From: Paenibacillus cremeus
Lineage (GTDB): Bacteria; Bacillota; Bacilli; Paenibacillales; NBRC-103111
Direction of reading: 5' to 3'
NCBI RefSeq assembly: GCF_007786445.1
Contig: NZ_VNJI01000011.1
Span: forward strand, 62,001-126,000
Length of the DNA stretch: 64,000 nt
In this document: positions 33,212 through 41,252 of the stretch, in pieces
How positions within the stretch are numbered: position 1 is the first letter of the stretch
Layout: each line of letters begins with the position of its first letter
Translations under genes and position numbers: made by a program
Notes under the pieces: generated by a model
What the model saw: the letters and a program-made list of their open reading frames with translations, nothing else
Databases searched by the model: none
Told to the model about the DNA's origin: nothing

Positions 33212-33281
33212 AAAAAATACATCTCCTTGGACTTTAAGTTAGAAACTAGTATTGTCCAAGCAGTGACATTTTAAAACAAGC

Positions 33282-33337
33282 TATACCGAAATTTTTTGGT
33301 ATGAGTTGGTATCAGGACAAAATATCCACTCATATCC
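33282..33337 (+). promoter_or_regulatory. Candidate centromere/operator of the TubRZ-like system
   Basis: GGTATGAGTTGGTAT (33298-33312) faces its near inverted copy ATATCCACTCATATCC (33322-33337); within each, the GG(A)TAT unit repeats at a 10-bp period. A further inverted ATACC lies at 33283-33287. Phased repeats upstream of tubR are how TubR/tubC systems are built. Inferred from position and phasing only. Confidence 0.45.
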
Positions 33338-33384
33338 TGTAACATAAAGCAAAAACAACATGAATTCAGAAAGGAGCGATGAAG

Positions 33385-33669
33385 ATGGAACAGTATTTTA
33401 AAGATGTGGTTGGCGAATTATCAATAGACGATATGAACTTCCTCGGTGTTCTTTACGACAATGACGCTACAGCAGGATTTAAAGCTATGACGCATAGTGT
33501 TGTAATGGATAAGGTTGGTTTGTCAGAGGCTACATTCCGTAAAGTGGTATATCGACTAGTAGCGAACAAATTCATCTCTACAGTCCCAAATAAGCGTCAA
33601 CACAGCGTTTATCTCACCCACTATGGTATCGCAGCATTGAAGATTAACGTCGAAGGAGTGAGTGCTTAA
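33385..33669 (+). CDS. TubR-like winged-helix DNA-binding protein
   Basis: 94 residues, single winged helix (MTHSVVMDKVGLSEATFRKV then VYRLVANKFISTVPNKRQHS). TubR proteins bind the centromere and the TubZ tail. The ATG at 33385 is eight bases behind AAAGGAG. It overlaps the tubulin gene by one base (TAATG), the classic arrangement of a tubRZ operon. Sequence similarity to known TubR is not checked. Confidence 0.65.
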   Translation: MEQYFKDVVGELSIDDMNFLGVLYDNDATAGFKAMTHSVVMDKVGLSEATFRKVVYRLVANKFISTVPNKRQHSVYLTHYGIAALKINVEGVSA

Positions 33670-34778
33670 TGTTAGGTGTTCTAGGGTTAGGTCAGGCAGG
33701 ATCGAATTTCGCAGAAGAAGCTTCAAAATACGGAATTGTATCTGGTGTCATTAACTATTCTCAAAAAGATTTGGATTCAGTCGATGTAAAACACAAATTG
33801 AGGTTGTTGGGGTCAGAGGGAGTAGGAAAAAATCGAGATGAGGCCATCGCTCTCTTTCAGGATCAGTGGGAAATTGCTTTAAAGTTCATCCAAGATCATT
33901 TTTCAAACTGTGATGTAATTGCATTCGCTTTTTCATCGAGCGGAGGTTCTGGAAGCGGTATAAGCCCAATCTTGCTGGACATAGCCACTAATTCCATGCC
34001 TGATAAAACATTCATTGCTTTTGTGGTAATGCCCGAATTAAGCGAAGCAACTTCTAGTCAAATCAACTGCCTAAAGACGTTTGAGGAGTTATCTGGCTTA
34101 AACATTGCAATCTTCCCTGTTGATAATCAACTAGTTCGGAACCAAAATCCGTATGTCGGAAAAAATAAACTATATGAATTGTCCAATAGGAACTCCATTG
34201 CGTTGCTTTATAAATTGGCTATGTATACAGATATGCACTCCAAAAACGGTAACTTTGATAAAAAAGATTTCATAACTGTTCTCAGAACTCAGGGGATCGC
34301 AACAATTGCTGAAGTAGATATTGCTGTTGTAGGTCAAAACATCAGCCTCACTCCTGAAGGTGTAGCCGATAAAGTCAGAAAGTCGTGGGCTAATACATTA
34401 TTTACACCTGTTGAAATGGAAAAAGTAACACGAGCAGCAATTATCTTCGATGGTCAGGAATCTTTAATGGAGCAAATTCGTCACGACCTGATGTTCTCGG
34501 AGTTTATACATGGGATGCCAGTGGATTTGTTCGAGGGTAATTATCATGAAAGCAATGGGAAAATTGTCTCTATCTTGACTGGTCTTGCATGGTGTAACTC
34601 GCGCTTACAAGATATTGAAAGATTGAACAAGAGCAACCAAGAGCGTGTTGAATCCATGATGGCGAATCAAATGAGTTATCAGTCTAATGCTTCTGACCTG
34701 CTTAGTAAGATTCGTAAACCAGTTGAGAAAGAGCAGAAAAAGTCGATGCTGGATATTTTGAGTAAATATAAGAGGTGA
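33669..34778 (+). CDS. TubZ/PhuZ-like tubulin GTPase
   Basis: 369 residues of the tubulin/FtsZ superfamily. N-terminal nucleotide-binding GLGQAGSNF (residues 6-14), tubulin signature loop SSSGGSGSG (89-97), and a T7 catalytic loop NFDKKD (195-200). TubZ proteins form treadmilling filaments that partition plasmids; PhuZ positions phage DNA. The TubR-like partner upstream favours a partition role, as in Bacillus plasmids and the c-st phage. The signature is SGGSGSG rather than GGGTGSG. GTPase residues look intact. Confidence 0.85.
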   Translation: MLGVLGLGQAGSNFAEEASKYGIVSGVINYSQKDLDSVDVKHKLRLLGSEGVGKNRDEAIALFQDQWEIALKFIQDHFSNCDVIAFAFSSSGGSGSGISPILLDIATNSMPDKTFIAFVVMPELSEATSSQINCLKTFEELSGLNIAIFPVDNQLVRNQNPYVGKNKLYELSNRNSIALLYKLAMYTDMHSKNGNFDKKDFITVLRTQGIATIAEVDIAVVGQNISLTPEGVADKVRKSWANTLFTPVEMEKVTRAAIIFDGQESLMEQIRHDLMFSEFIHGMPVDLFEGNYHESNGKIVSILTGLAWCNSRLQDIERLNKSNQERVESMMANQMSYQSNASDLLSKIRKPVEKEQKKSMLDILSKYKR

Positions 34779-34783
34779 GAAAA

Positions 34784-34957
34784 ATGCTTCTTGAAACATT
34801 GCTCGCGTACACCGTTAAAGTGGCGATGTTACATCCCTTTAAGTATTGTGGCCTCATGGGTGCTTTAACAATAAAGAAAACAATGGATGATGCAGAAAAG
34901 GAAAAGAAATTTGAAGTAGTTTGCAAAATCAGCGAAATGAAAAAATACATTGTCTAA
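34784..34957 (+). CDS. Small hypothetical protein
   Basis: 57 residues behind GAGGTGAG, five bases after the tubulin gene. A hydrophobic N-terminus (LLETLLAYTVKVAML) and a charged C-terminal helix. Possibly membrane-associated. Not recognised. Confidence 0.55.
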   Translation: MLLETLLAYTVKVAMLHPFKYCGLMGALTIKKTMDDAEKEKKFEVVCKISEMKKYIV

Positions 34958-34972
34958 GGGAGAGTGTTTACT

Positions 34973-35134
34973 ATGACAAAACAAAACAAAATGGAAATCA
35001 TCGCAATGCTGCTTAAATTGGAGACTCAAGGCGTGGAGTTAAATCTGACCAAAGAGGGATTCGAGTGGTATTACCAACTGCAACAAGAGGTTTTAGGGGA
35101 AACGTCCGAAGATGTTCAAGAGTTGGTTGGTTAA
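34973..35134 (+). CDS. 53-residue hypothetical protein
   Basis: MTKQNKMEIIAMLLKLE..., ATG behind GGGAGAG. Helical. Not recognised; same operon as the tubulin gene. Confidence 0.55.
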   Translation: MTKQNKMEIIAMLLKLETQGVELNLTKEGFEWYYQLQQEVLGETSEDVQELVG

Positions 35135-35171
35135 TCCATCTTTTCCTTAATTTCATCTTCTCACTGTTTAA

Positions 35172-35250
35172 AATCATCTTTCCCAAGTGCCGTTTTGCCC
35201 ACTTTTCGAGACAAAAGAAAAAGGGAAAGATGATTAATATCTCTTTCCCT
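35172..35250. terminator. Terminator hairpins between convergent genes
   Basis: AATCATCTTTCCC (35172-35184) pairs with GGGAAAGATGATT (35223-35235); alternatively AGGGAAAGA (35222-35230) pairs with TCTTTCCCT (35242-35250). The competing folds end the tubulin unit on plus and the antisense gene on minus. Confidence 0.6.
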
Positions 35251-35458
35251 CTCTTTCCAATACCTCATATTCCTTCATTATTTCAATGACCTCTCTAAGT
35301 TTGCGTTTAGAGAGTCCAGTCTTGTCGGCAATTTCACCTTCATAGAACTCAAATTTTCTTTCCCACTCCGGTTTGATTCTTTTGTGGTTGTCGAGGATCA
35401 TACTGGAGATTCCAACTACATAAGAAGCAGCAGAAATAATTTTATTAAGTTTAGTCAT
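35234..35458 (-). CDS. Small winged-helix-like protein, opposite strand
   Basis: 74 residues from the ATG at 35458 behind GAGGGGGAG. A hydrophobic N-terminus, then a winged-helix-like segment (EGEIADKTGLSKRKLREVIE). The only minus-strand gene I support between 33.2 kb and the end. It could modulate the tubulin system in the way TubY does; that is a guess. Confidence 0.6.
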   Translation of the reverse strand: MTKLNKIISAASYVVGISSMILDNHKRIKPEWERKFEFYEGEIADKTGLSKRKLREVIEIMKEYEVLEREGKRY

Positions 35459-35517
35459 GAATAATCTCCCCCTCTGCTTTTTATTTTTATTATGTTCCGA
35501 GGAGAGGTGTTTTAAAC

Positions 35518-35706
35518 ATGGAAGTAATAACAGCAATGGCAGTGGTTGCACTTGGCTTGAAAGTTGCAGTAGCTCTGGGGTCAGTGGTCGGAATTACTTC
35601 AGGAGTCAATTGGTTCAACAAGAAGACCATTAATCTGAAAGGTAGTGGTAAGGATGAAGGTAAGCATGAATCCCTCCCGAGATTTCACCGTGATGATATC
35701 GAGTAA
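35518..35706 (+). CDS. Small membrane protein
   Basis: 62 residues: one long hydrophobic helix (about 3-30) with a charged cytoplasmic tail. ATG behind GAGGAGAGG. It overlaps the next gene. Confidence 0.6.
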   Translation: MEVITAMAVVALGLKVAVALGSVVGITSGVNWFNKKTINLKGSGKDEGKHESLPRFHRDDIE

Positions 35707-36181
35707 ATCATTTGTTGTGGGAGAGAATGCCGTAACGAGTGAAACGGAAAATTTTTTCGAAGCATTAAAAGAGGAGGTGATGCAGAACCCAAAGCAAGCC
35801 AAATCGTTGCTCAAGAATCTTTGTACAACAGGTACAACATTGGCATCCATGTTAATGCAAACAAACTTAGCTATGGCTGCTCCAACAAGTCCAGTTCCGA
35901 CAGATATTACGGACGGACTAAAGGCAACAATAATAACAATAATTGTAATAGGCGTAGGTTTATCGATAATTTTGCTTTCACTGTCCTCAATTCTCAAAAT
36001 GTCTCCAATAAAAAACAAGGCAGACGAATGGTCGGTGAACATCCTCAAGGGTCTAGCTCAACTACTGATGGCTCCAATCATAGTCGGTCTGATAGTGGGA
36101 CTATACTTTCTTCTCTTTGGCAACGTTGCAATTTTTCAGCCAATCGAAGACCCAATTCGAGTATTTTTTCAACATCATTAA
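35666..36181 (+). CDS. Pilin-like (TrbC/VirB2-type) membrane protein
   Basis: 171 residues. A hydrophobic stretch ends in LAMAAPTSP (about 67-75), which resembles a signal-peptidase site, followed by two transmembrane helices at about 86-110 and 132-151. This two-helix layout after a processed leader is that of TrbC/VirB2 pilins of type IV secretion systems. Start choice is uncertain: ATG 35666, or ATG 35783 behind AGGAGGTG. Sequence family not proven. Confidence 0.5.
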   Translation: MNPSRDFTVMISSKSFVVGENAVTSETENFFEALKEEVMQNPKQAKSLLKNLCTTGTTLASMLMQTNLAMAAPTSPVPTDITDGLKATIITIIVIGVGLSIILLSLSSILKMSPIKNKADEWSVNILKGLAQLLMAPIIVGLIVGLYFLLFGNVAIFQPIEDPIRVFFQHH

Positions 36182-36198
36182 AAAACAAACAACAATTT

Positions 36199-37452
36199 AT
36201 GATTGCAATGGCTCCACTTTCACTCTCGGATTTATTGTTTGGGAAAGAGCATCAAAAGGGAGTTATTACTGAACTCGCGACAAATGAGAAGATGCAGGAG
36301 AACATGAAGCAATCCTCTCTCTTTCCTTCAATTAGCGATTGGCTAGGGATTAAGCAGAAGATTCAAGAATTAGCAGAACAACTCCACCAACAAGCCCTCC
36401 TAACACCTGACCCTAATGACGATAAGATTGACTTTGTAAAATACATGTATGACTATGTAGGCGCAGCTCCAGCCACTCATTTTATGCCTGACTGGTTTAA
36501 AGAAATAATCATCTACATCAGTGCGATGTTCAATCAGTTGACTCATAATTCTGTGCAATTTGTTTTTAAGAAGATATATGAGTTTGTAACCAAAATCGTC
36601 ATCTATACTCCCGAATGGATATTTAACAACTCATGGTTCCCTTCCTCGGTTGCAAAATTCTCATCAGTAAGCGTGATCCTGATTATCATCATAGCGATGA
36701 TTGAAGGTATCAAGCGCATGTGCAAACTCAATCATACACCTTATCCAGATTTCCTAAAAAGACTTCCTATAGCTTTGGGAGTATCGGCTGCTACGCCATT
36801 CATTTTTTCAAGTGGTCTTAAATTACTTAACACGGTAACTGACTGGATTCTTAAACTAGGGGCAGATGAAATCGGTGCAAATAAGGCTGTTGGGATTTTC
36901 ATTACTCCCATACTTTTTGAGCCAGTAAATGCAATCGTGATGGTTCTATTCTTAATTCTAATCTCATTATTATGCGTACCTATGCTCTTATTACATGCTC
37001 GTCGTTGGTTCGATCTTACTATGCTTGGAATGTTAACACCTTTAGCTATGGTTGCATTTATTTTTGACTCTACAAGAGATTATTTTAATCAATGGCTAAG
37101 AGGAATTAAGCGGTTGGGATTGGTTCAACTTGCGTATGCAGGATTCGTTACAGTTATAGGAATATTAATGTTCGGGACACCTAACCCCACTACATTCACA
37201 GGAGTAATTTCTAAAACACTTTTGCTAACAGGTGGAATATACCGTCTCGCTTTTCCTCCTCAAATTGTAAAGAATTTTGATGATAACGCAGCAGGTATGT
37301 ATAGATGGATGCAACAGTTGAAGGATAGAGAAATTAGAGATGGCAAATTGAAACGTGTTGAAACTGCCAAAGAAATGAGTGAAGGTGCTCTACTTGGTTC
37401 GGCTAAGATTGCAGGTAAAGCATACAGAATTATATTTAAAAAGAGAGGTTGA
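36199..37452 (+). CDS. TrbL/VirB6-like polytopic membrane protein
   Basis: 417 residues. After about 150 soluble residues there are five to six transmembrane helices (for example VSVILIIIIAMIEGI, NAIVMVLFLILISLL, LVQLAYAGFVTVIGIL) and a basic C-terminal tail. Size, topology and place after a pilin-like gene match TrbL/VirB6 channel components, or the TcpH/ConG-type proteins of Gram-positive conjugation. The ATG at 36199 lacks a clear ribosome binding site; the frame is open further upstream over the previous gene, where it is a shadow. Confidence 0.6.
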   Translation: MIAMAPLSLSDLLFGKEHQKGVITELATNEKMQENMKQSSLFPSISDWLGIKQKIQELAEQLHQQALLTPDPNDDKIDFVKYMYDYVGAAPATHFMPDWFKEIIIYISAMFNQLTHNSVQFVFKKIYEFVTKIVIYTPEWIFNNSWFPSSVAKFSSVSVILIIIIAMIEGIKRMCKLNHTPYPDFLKRLPIALGVSAATPFIFSSGLKLLNTVTDWILKLGADEIGANKAVGIFITPILFEPVNAIVMVLFLILISLLCVPMLLLHARRWFDLTMLGMLTPLAMVAFIFDSTRDYFNQWLRGIKRLGLVQLAYAGFVTVIGILMFGTPNPTTFTGVISKTLLLTGGIYRLAFPPQIVKNFDDNAAGMYRWMQQLKDREIRDGKLKRVETAKEMSEGALLGSAKIAGKAYRIIFKKRG

Positions 37453-37458
37453 TACTTG

Positions 37459-39768
37459 ATGGTACTAAAACAACTTTTACCTAAGTCATTATCGCTTCCA
37501 GATGTACGGCATTTCAATTTCGATGGATTAACTATTCATATGTTAAAGTCCTATCTTGCCACAATTCCTGTGGCAGATAGGATATACGGAATTGAATGTT
37601 TCATTAGCAAGGATAAGTTAGAACCTTTCTTTATTGCCGAATCGCATTCAGTTGACCTTCCAATTCAGCAGACAGAAAGTAAGCTTATCCTGAGAGAATA
37701 TGGTGAATCAAACTGTAGCTTTCTCTACTCCAACAAATCATCAGTGTTTCCATTTACAATGAGTGAATCCCCTATCGAGGGGCTGCATGAAATCGGCACA
37801 CAAATGAAAGATGATGAATTGATCATATTGCAAGTACTTGCGATTAAAAAACAAACCGAGTTCTGGAATGACAAATTAACGGATCAGTATATTGACTACA
37901 TCAATGGAGTGGAATATCCCACAAATAATAAAATAATCCGAGGTATTCAGCACAAAATAATGGAGATTCAGGCTAAACTCGAAGGTGGATATAGAAGAAA
38001 TCAACGTATTAATGAGGCCGAAAAAAAACTAAAGGAGGATATGTTTCAGACCGAGGTTCGCTTCATGGTAATCGCGCCAAATAGAGACACTAGACGAAAA
38101 TTGGCAAGGTTAGTGCATTCGAAATTTTCCAAGGTCGATTATGTGAATAGTTGGCTACTGTCAGAAGATAAGGACATTCATGGCTATTTTGAGGATGTGC
38201 AGTTGCGTAGACCATCGTTGAGTTACCCTAGACAAATATTGTGTGCCTCAGAGTTGGTTAACTTGTTAATGATCTCGAAACATCAACCGTTAGAAGTAGT
38301 AACTCCAATCATTGAACCTGCGGCACCTCCTATTCCTGCTGCGATTGAATCGCCTGTGTCAGAGGAAGATAAGAGCAACCCATTTGCGCTCTTTCCAAGA
38401 GGTTCGAAACTGGTACGTGAAAATGATGTTAACTTTGCATCGAATCTAAATAATGCCCTTAAAAAACTTTCATTGACCACAGCAGATGTTGTAGTACAAA
38501 AATTTCAACATGGGGCAACCACACAAAAAATTACATTTAGTTTACCTGCTGGATTAAAATTGTCAGACTTAACGAAGTCAACACAGAATATTCAAGTGGA
38601 GCTTGGAATGAATAGCATAAGTTTTGAACAAGGCGATGTCGCAGGTACGGCTAACATTATTATCCCACAAGAGGATAGAGAAATGGTATTCGTTCGTGAT
38701 TGCAGTGAATCATTAGCATTTCAGGAGAAGACGAAAAAGTATGAGTTGCCAATATTCTTTGGAGTGGATACCGCTGGAGAAATCGTCATGACTTGTCTTA
38801 CCATGATAAAGCATCTTCTAATCGCTGGTACAACTGGTTCAGGGAAGAGTTATTTTCTAAATACGTTGCTTGTTGTGCTATTCTCACTTGTTAGTCCTGA
38901 CATGCTAAAAGTGTATATGCTTGATCCAAAAAAAGTTGAGTTATCAGGATACAGGTCGTTTCCCCACGTCCAGAATGTTTATACTGAAATGAACGAAGCC
39001 GAAGGTGTGCTGTTCTTCTTGTGTGCGAAAATGGAGGAGCGTTACTCGTTATTCGAACAAAAGGGCTATAAAAATATTCAACAATATAACAAGCATGAGA
39101 AAGTGAAACTCCCCTACCTTCTACTAGTCATCGATGAGTTGGCTGATTTGATGTCAACAAACTCTGAAGTGGAGGAGTATTTGGTTAGATTAGCTCAAAA
39201 GGCCAGAGCAGCAGGAATCCACCTTATAATTGCAACACAATATCCAATTAGAGAGGTTGTAACACCGCTCATCAAGCGGAACATTTATTCTCGCGTATGT
39301 CTTATGTTAGACAGTTCAACAGCGTATCGTGTTGTGCTTGACGAGGCTCCTAAGTACACGCTTCTTGGTAAAGGAGATGGAATGTATCGGCTTGAGGGTA
39401 TCCAAGGCATACACAGGTTCCAAGGGGCTGTAATAGGCAAGGATGACGATGAGCAGGAAAAAGCAATTGAGAGATTGTCGTCATTTTGGAAAAGCGACAA
39501 CAAAAAAGAAGTTATTGATCTTGAGGCTGCTAGGAATAAGAAACGTAACGATGAAACCAAGGCGTTCAGAAAAGTCGTACTCGAAACAGGTGAAACACGG
39601 ATATCAGAATTGCCGAAAGTGTTGGAAATGAGAACAGAAAAAGTCAAAGCATATATGGATGAATTGGTCATATTAGGTTGGGTTAAGAAGCATAGTGCTA
39701 GATCGAAGGGATATGAATTACTACTCTCCCCTGAACAACGTAAAGTTGAACTTGAAAAATTAAAATGA
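37459..39768 (+). CDS. FtsK/SpoIIIE-family DNA translocase, soluble
   Basis: 769 residues. The N-terminal 300 residues are not recognised and contain no membrane span. Residues about 310-410 match the FtsK alpha domain; residues 420-690 the motor domain with Walker A GTTGSGKS (458-465) and Walker B LLLVIDELADL (555-565); residues about 700-765 a winged helix like the FtsK gamma domain (ISELPKVLEMRTEKVKAYMD). FtsK-type motors pump double-stranded DNA. Following the TrbL-like gene, it could feed a conjugation-like channel; alternatively it resolves or segregates the circular genome with TubZ. ATG 37459 (or TTG 37456). Confidence 0.85.
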   Translation: MVLKQLLPKSLSLPDVRHFNFDGLTIHMLKSYLATIPVADRIYGIECFISKDKLEPFFIAESHSVDLPIQQTESKLILREYGESNCSFLYSNKSSVFPFTMSESPIEGLHEIGTQMKDDELIILQVLAIKKQTEFWNDKLTDQYIDYINGVEYPTNNKIIRGIQHKIMEIQAKLEGGYRRNQRINEAEKKLKEDMFQTEVRFMVIAPNRDTRRKLARLVHSKFSKVDYVNSWLLSEDKDIHGYFEDVQLRRPSLSYPRQILCASELVNLLMISKHQPLEVVTPIIEPAAPPIPAAIESPVSEEDKSNPFALFPRGSKLVRENDVNFASNLNNALKKLSLTTADVVVQKFQHGATTQKITFSLPAGLKLSDLTKSTQNIQVELGMNSISFEQGDVAGTANIIIPQEDREMVFVRDCSESLAFQEKTKKYELPIFFGVDTAGEIVMTCLTMIKHLLIAGTTGSGKSYFLNTLLVVLFSLVSPDMLKVYMLDPKKVELSGYRSFPHVQNVYTEMNEAEGVLFFLCAKMEERYSLFEQKGYKNIQQYNKHEKVKLPYLLLVIDELADLMSTNSEVEEYLVRLAQKARAAGIHLIIATQYPIREVVTPLIKRNIYSRVCLMLDSSTAYRVVLDEAPKYTLLGKGDGMYRLEGIQGIHRFQGAVIGKDDDEQEKAIERLSSFWKSDNKKEVIDLEAARNKKRNDETKAFRKVVLETGETRISELPKVLEMRTEKVKAYMDELVILGWVKKHSARSKGYELLLSPEQRKVELEKLK

Positions 39769-39779
39769 GGTGAAATTGA

Positions 39780-39986
39780 ATGGTTCTGAAAATGAATGGA
39801 ATTCCATTAACTATTGATGATAGTGGAGTAAATGTTAAGTTGGATATCGCTGAAATTATTCATACGCCGATTAACGTTGATATTACGTATGCTGGTCATC
39901 ATTTGATTAATGGAGATATCAACATGATAAATTTCTGGAGTCATGCTTACGATCATGCTGTTAGTGCTATAGGAAGTCTATTTTAA
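39780..39986 (+). CDS. Small hypothetical protein
   Basis: 68 residues behind TGAGGTGAAA. Beta-rich N-terminus, amphipathic C-terminal helix (MINFWSHAYDHAVSAIGSLF). Not recognised. Confidence 0.55.
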   Translation: MVLKMNGIPLTIDDSGVNVKLDIAEIIHTPINVDITYAGHHLINGDINMINFWSHAYDHAVSAIGSLF

Positions 39987-40000
39987 GGAGGGTGACGAAC

Positions 40001-40177
40001 ATGCTTGGGACTCTAATAGTCGTTAATTTGATTACAGGGGTTGTCGGAGCTACTTACATGGGAGCATCACTTGGGAGTAAAATGGGCAAAAGATTGAATA
40101 AAAAAATTCATGGTAAGTATTCAAAGTATAATGAGATAGTGACCATCGCTAAAGGGTCTGATTTGAGGCTCAAATGA
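40001..40177 (+). CDS. Small membrane protein
   Basis: 58 residues with a single glycine-rich transmembrane helix at the start and a basic tail. ATG 40001 behind AAGGAGGG. Same operon as the FtsK-like gene. Confidence 0.6.
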   Translation: MLGTLIVVNLITGVVGATYMGASLGSKMGKRLNKKIHGKYSKYNEIVTIAKGSDLRLK

Positions 40178-40581
40178 AAAAACATTTTTACACATTCGAC
40201 GTTGGTTATTCATGCGTACCTGATGACGATGACAGTGAATACGGTGGATGGGACTTTAGAGAGTATGAAAGCATTTTCGAGGCCGTAAACACCATGCTGT
40301 CCGAATATGGACATTTGGAATTTCATATTCAGCATTTAGAGAAAAATTATGCTTCAATATACTTTCCCAAAGTGGATGATGTAAGCGATAACGGAATTAT
40401 TTTTAAGATATATCGTATGGGGTCTACTCCGTCTAAGGTGGAATTCATATGTGACTCTTGCTTCAGAAAAAATGTGGTAGTTGAATGCGATGATTGCAAG
40501 GAATTGCATTTGTGCCTTAATTGCGATTATTGTTCCACTTGTTGGGAACATAAATTTGAAGATGAGGAAGAAAATGCATAG
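40174..40581 (+). CDS. Protein with Cys-rich C-terminal domain
   Basis: 135 residues. The last 45 residues contain CDSC, CDDC, CLNC and CSTC, resembling a ZZ or B-box type double zinc site; the N-terminal part is acidic (PDDDDSEYGG). It overlaps the preceding gene by 4 bp. Function unknown. Confidence 0.65.
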   Translation: MKKHFYTFDVGYSCVPDDDDSEYGGWDFREYESIFEAVNTMLSEYGHLEFHIQHLEKNYASIYFPKVDDVSDNGIIFKIYRMGSTPSKVEFICDSCFRKNVVVECDDCKELHLCLNCDYCSTCWEHKFEDEEENA

Positions 40582-40605
40582 AAAAATGAAATCATTATTT
40601 TAATG

Positions 40606-40640
40606 GAATCCATTTTTGTGGATTCTTTATTTTTTATTTT
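40606..40640 (+). terminator. Intrinsic terminator
   Basis: GAATCCA (40606-40612) with TGGATTC (40619-40625), then TTTATTTTTTATTTT. It ends the TubZ-FtsK operon. Confidence 0.85.
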
Positions 40641-40648
40641 GAAAAGTA

Positions 40649-40678
40649 TTGACCTTTAAAAGCAAAAGATGGTAATTT
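40649..40678 (+). promoter_or_regulatory. Promoter for the RNA polymerase operon
   Basis: TTGACC-18-TAATTT, just after the terminator. It precedes two small genes and the RNA polymerase gene, so host RNA polymerase can start this unit. Confidence 0.55.
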
Positions 40679-40767
40679 AAGTGTGCAGGGAACAACTACC
40701 AAATGTACCTGCCGAATCTAAATCTTAGAGGGAGTGATAAAATGAAAAATACAAAGGAGAAGATTAA

Positions 40768-41049
40768 ATGGGAAAAGGTAAACATTCGAGATTAACATGG
40801 GAAGACCTCTATTATGATGGACTGATTGATGAACGGTATGAGATTTTCGATGAAGAGTCACAGAAAATTTTTAATGTAAGAGTAAATGATGGATGGGATC
40901 ATCATCTACGAGATAAAAAATACATAGACGAGTGTAATTGTAACGATGACCACTTTATTGAACTGAAAAATATGTGCGAGGACTCCCCTTATTATAGAAA
41001 GCCGTTTGATCCTAAAACAGATGATGTCTTTGTCTTTATAAATAAATAA
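40768..41049 (+). CDS. Small acidic hypothetical protein
   Basis: 93 residues behind AAAGGAG. Acidic, with CNCNDDHF. A 17-codon frame (40742-40795) behind GAGGGAG overlaps its start and may couple translation. Not recognised. Confidence 0.6.
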   Translation: MGKGKHSRLTWEDLYYDGLIDERYEIFDEESQKIFNVRVNDGWDHHLRDKKYIDECNCNDDHFIELKNMCEDSPYYRKPFDPKTDDVFVFINK

Positions 41050-41096
41050 TACATATCAACTTTTTTTAACAAAAATAATCAGGAGTGATACATACG

Positions 41097-41237
41097 ATGA
41101 AAAACAAAGAACAATATATTATTTGTGATGAAGAGTTGGATAACTATTATAACGGTGATGATGAAACCGAAGAATCCGTTGCTGCTGGTCTTGGTTTCAA
41201 CGTAGACGATGAAGGAAATTGGGTTCCAATGGACTAG
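41097..41237 (+). CDS. 46-residue acidic peptide
   Basis: Very acidic (CDEELDNYYNGDDETEE), ATG behind CAGGAGTG, directly before the RNA polymerase gene. Possibly an accessory or inhibitor of a polymerase; a guess from charge and place. Confidence 0.55.
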   Translation: MKNKEQYIICDEELDNYYNGDDETEESVAAGLGFNVDDEGNWVPMD

Positions 41238-41252
41238 AGGGGGATAAATTAT

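Noticed and set aside
35821-36198. Upstream extension of the TrbL-like ORF
   Set aside because: The extension overlaps the pilin-like gene in another frame, is Asn/Ser/Arg-rich shadow sequence, and has no ribosome binding site.
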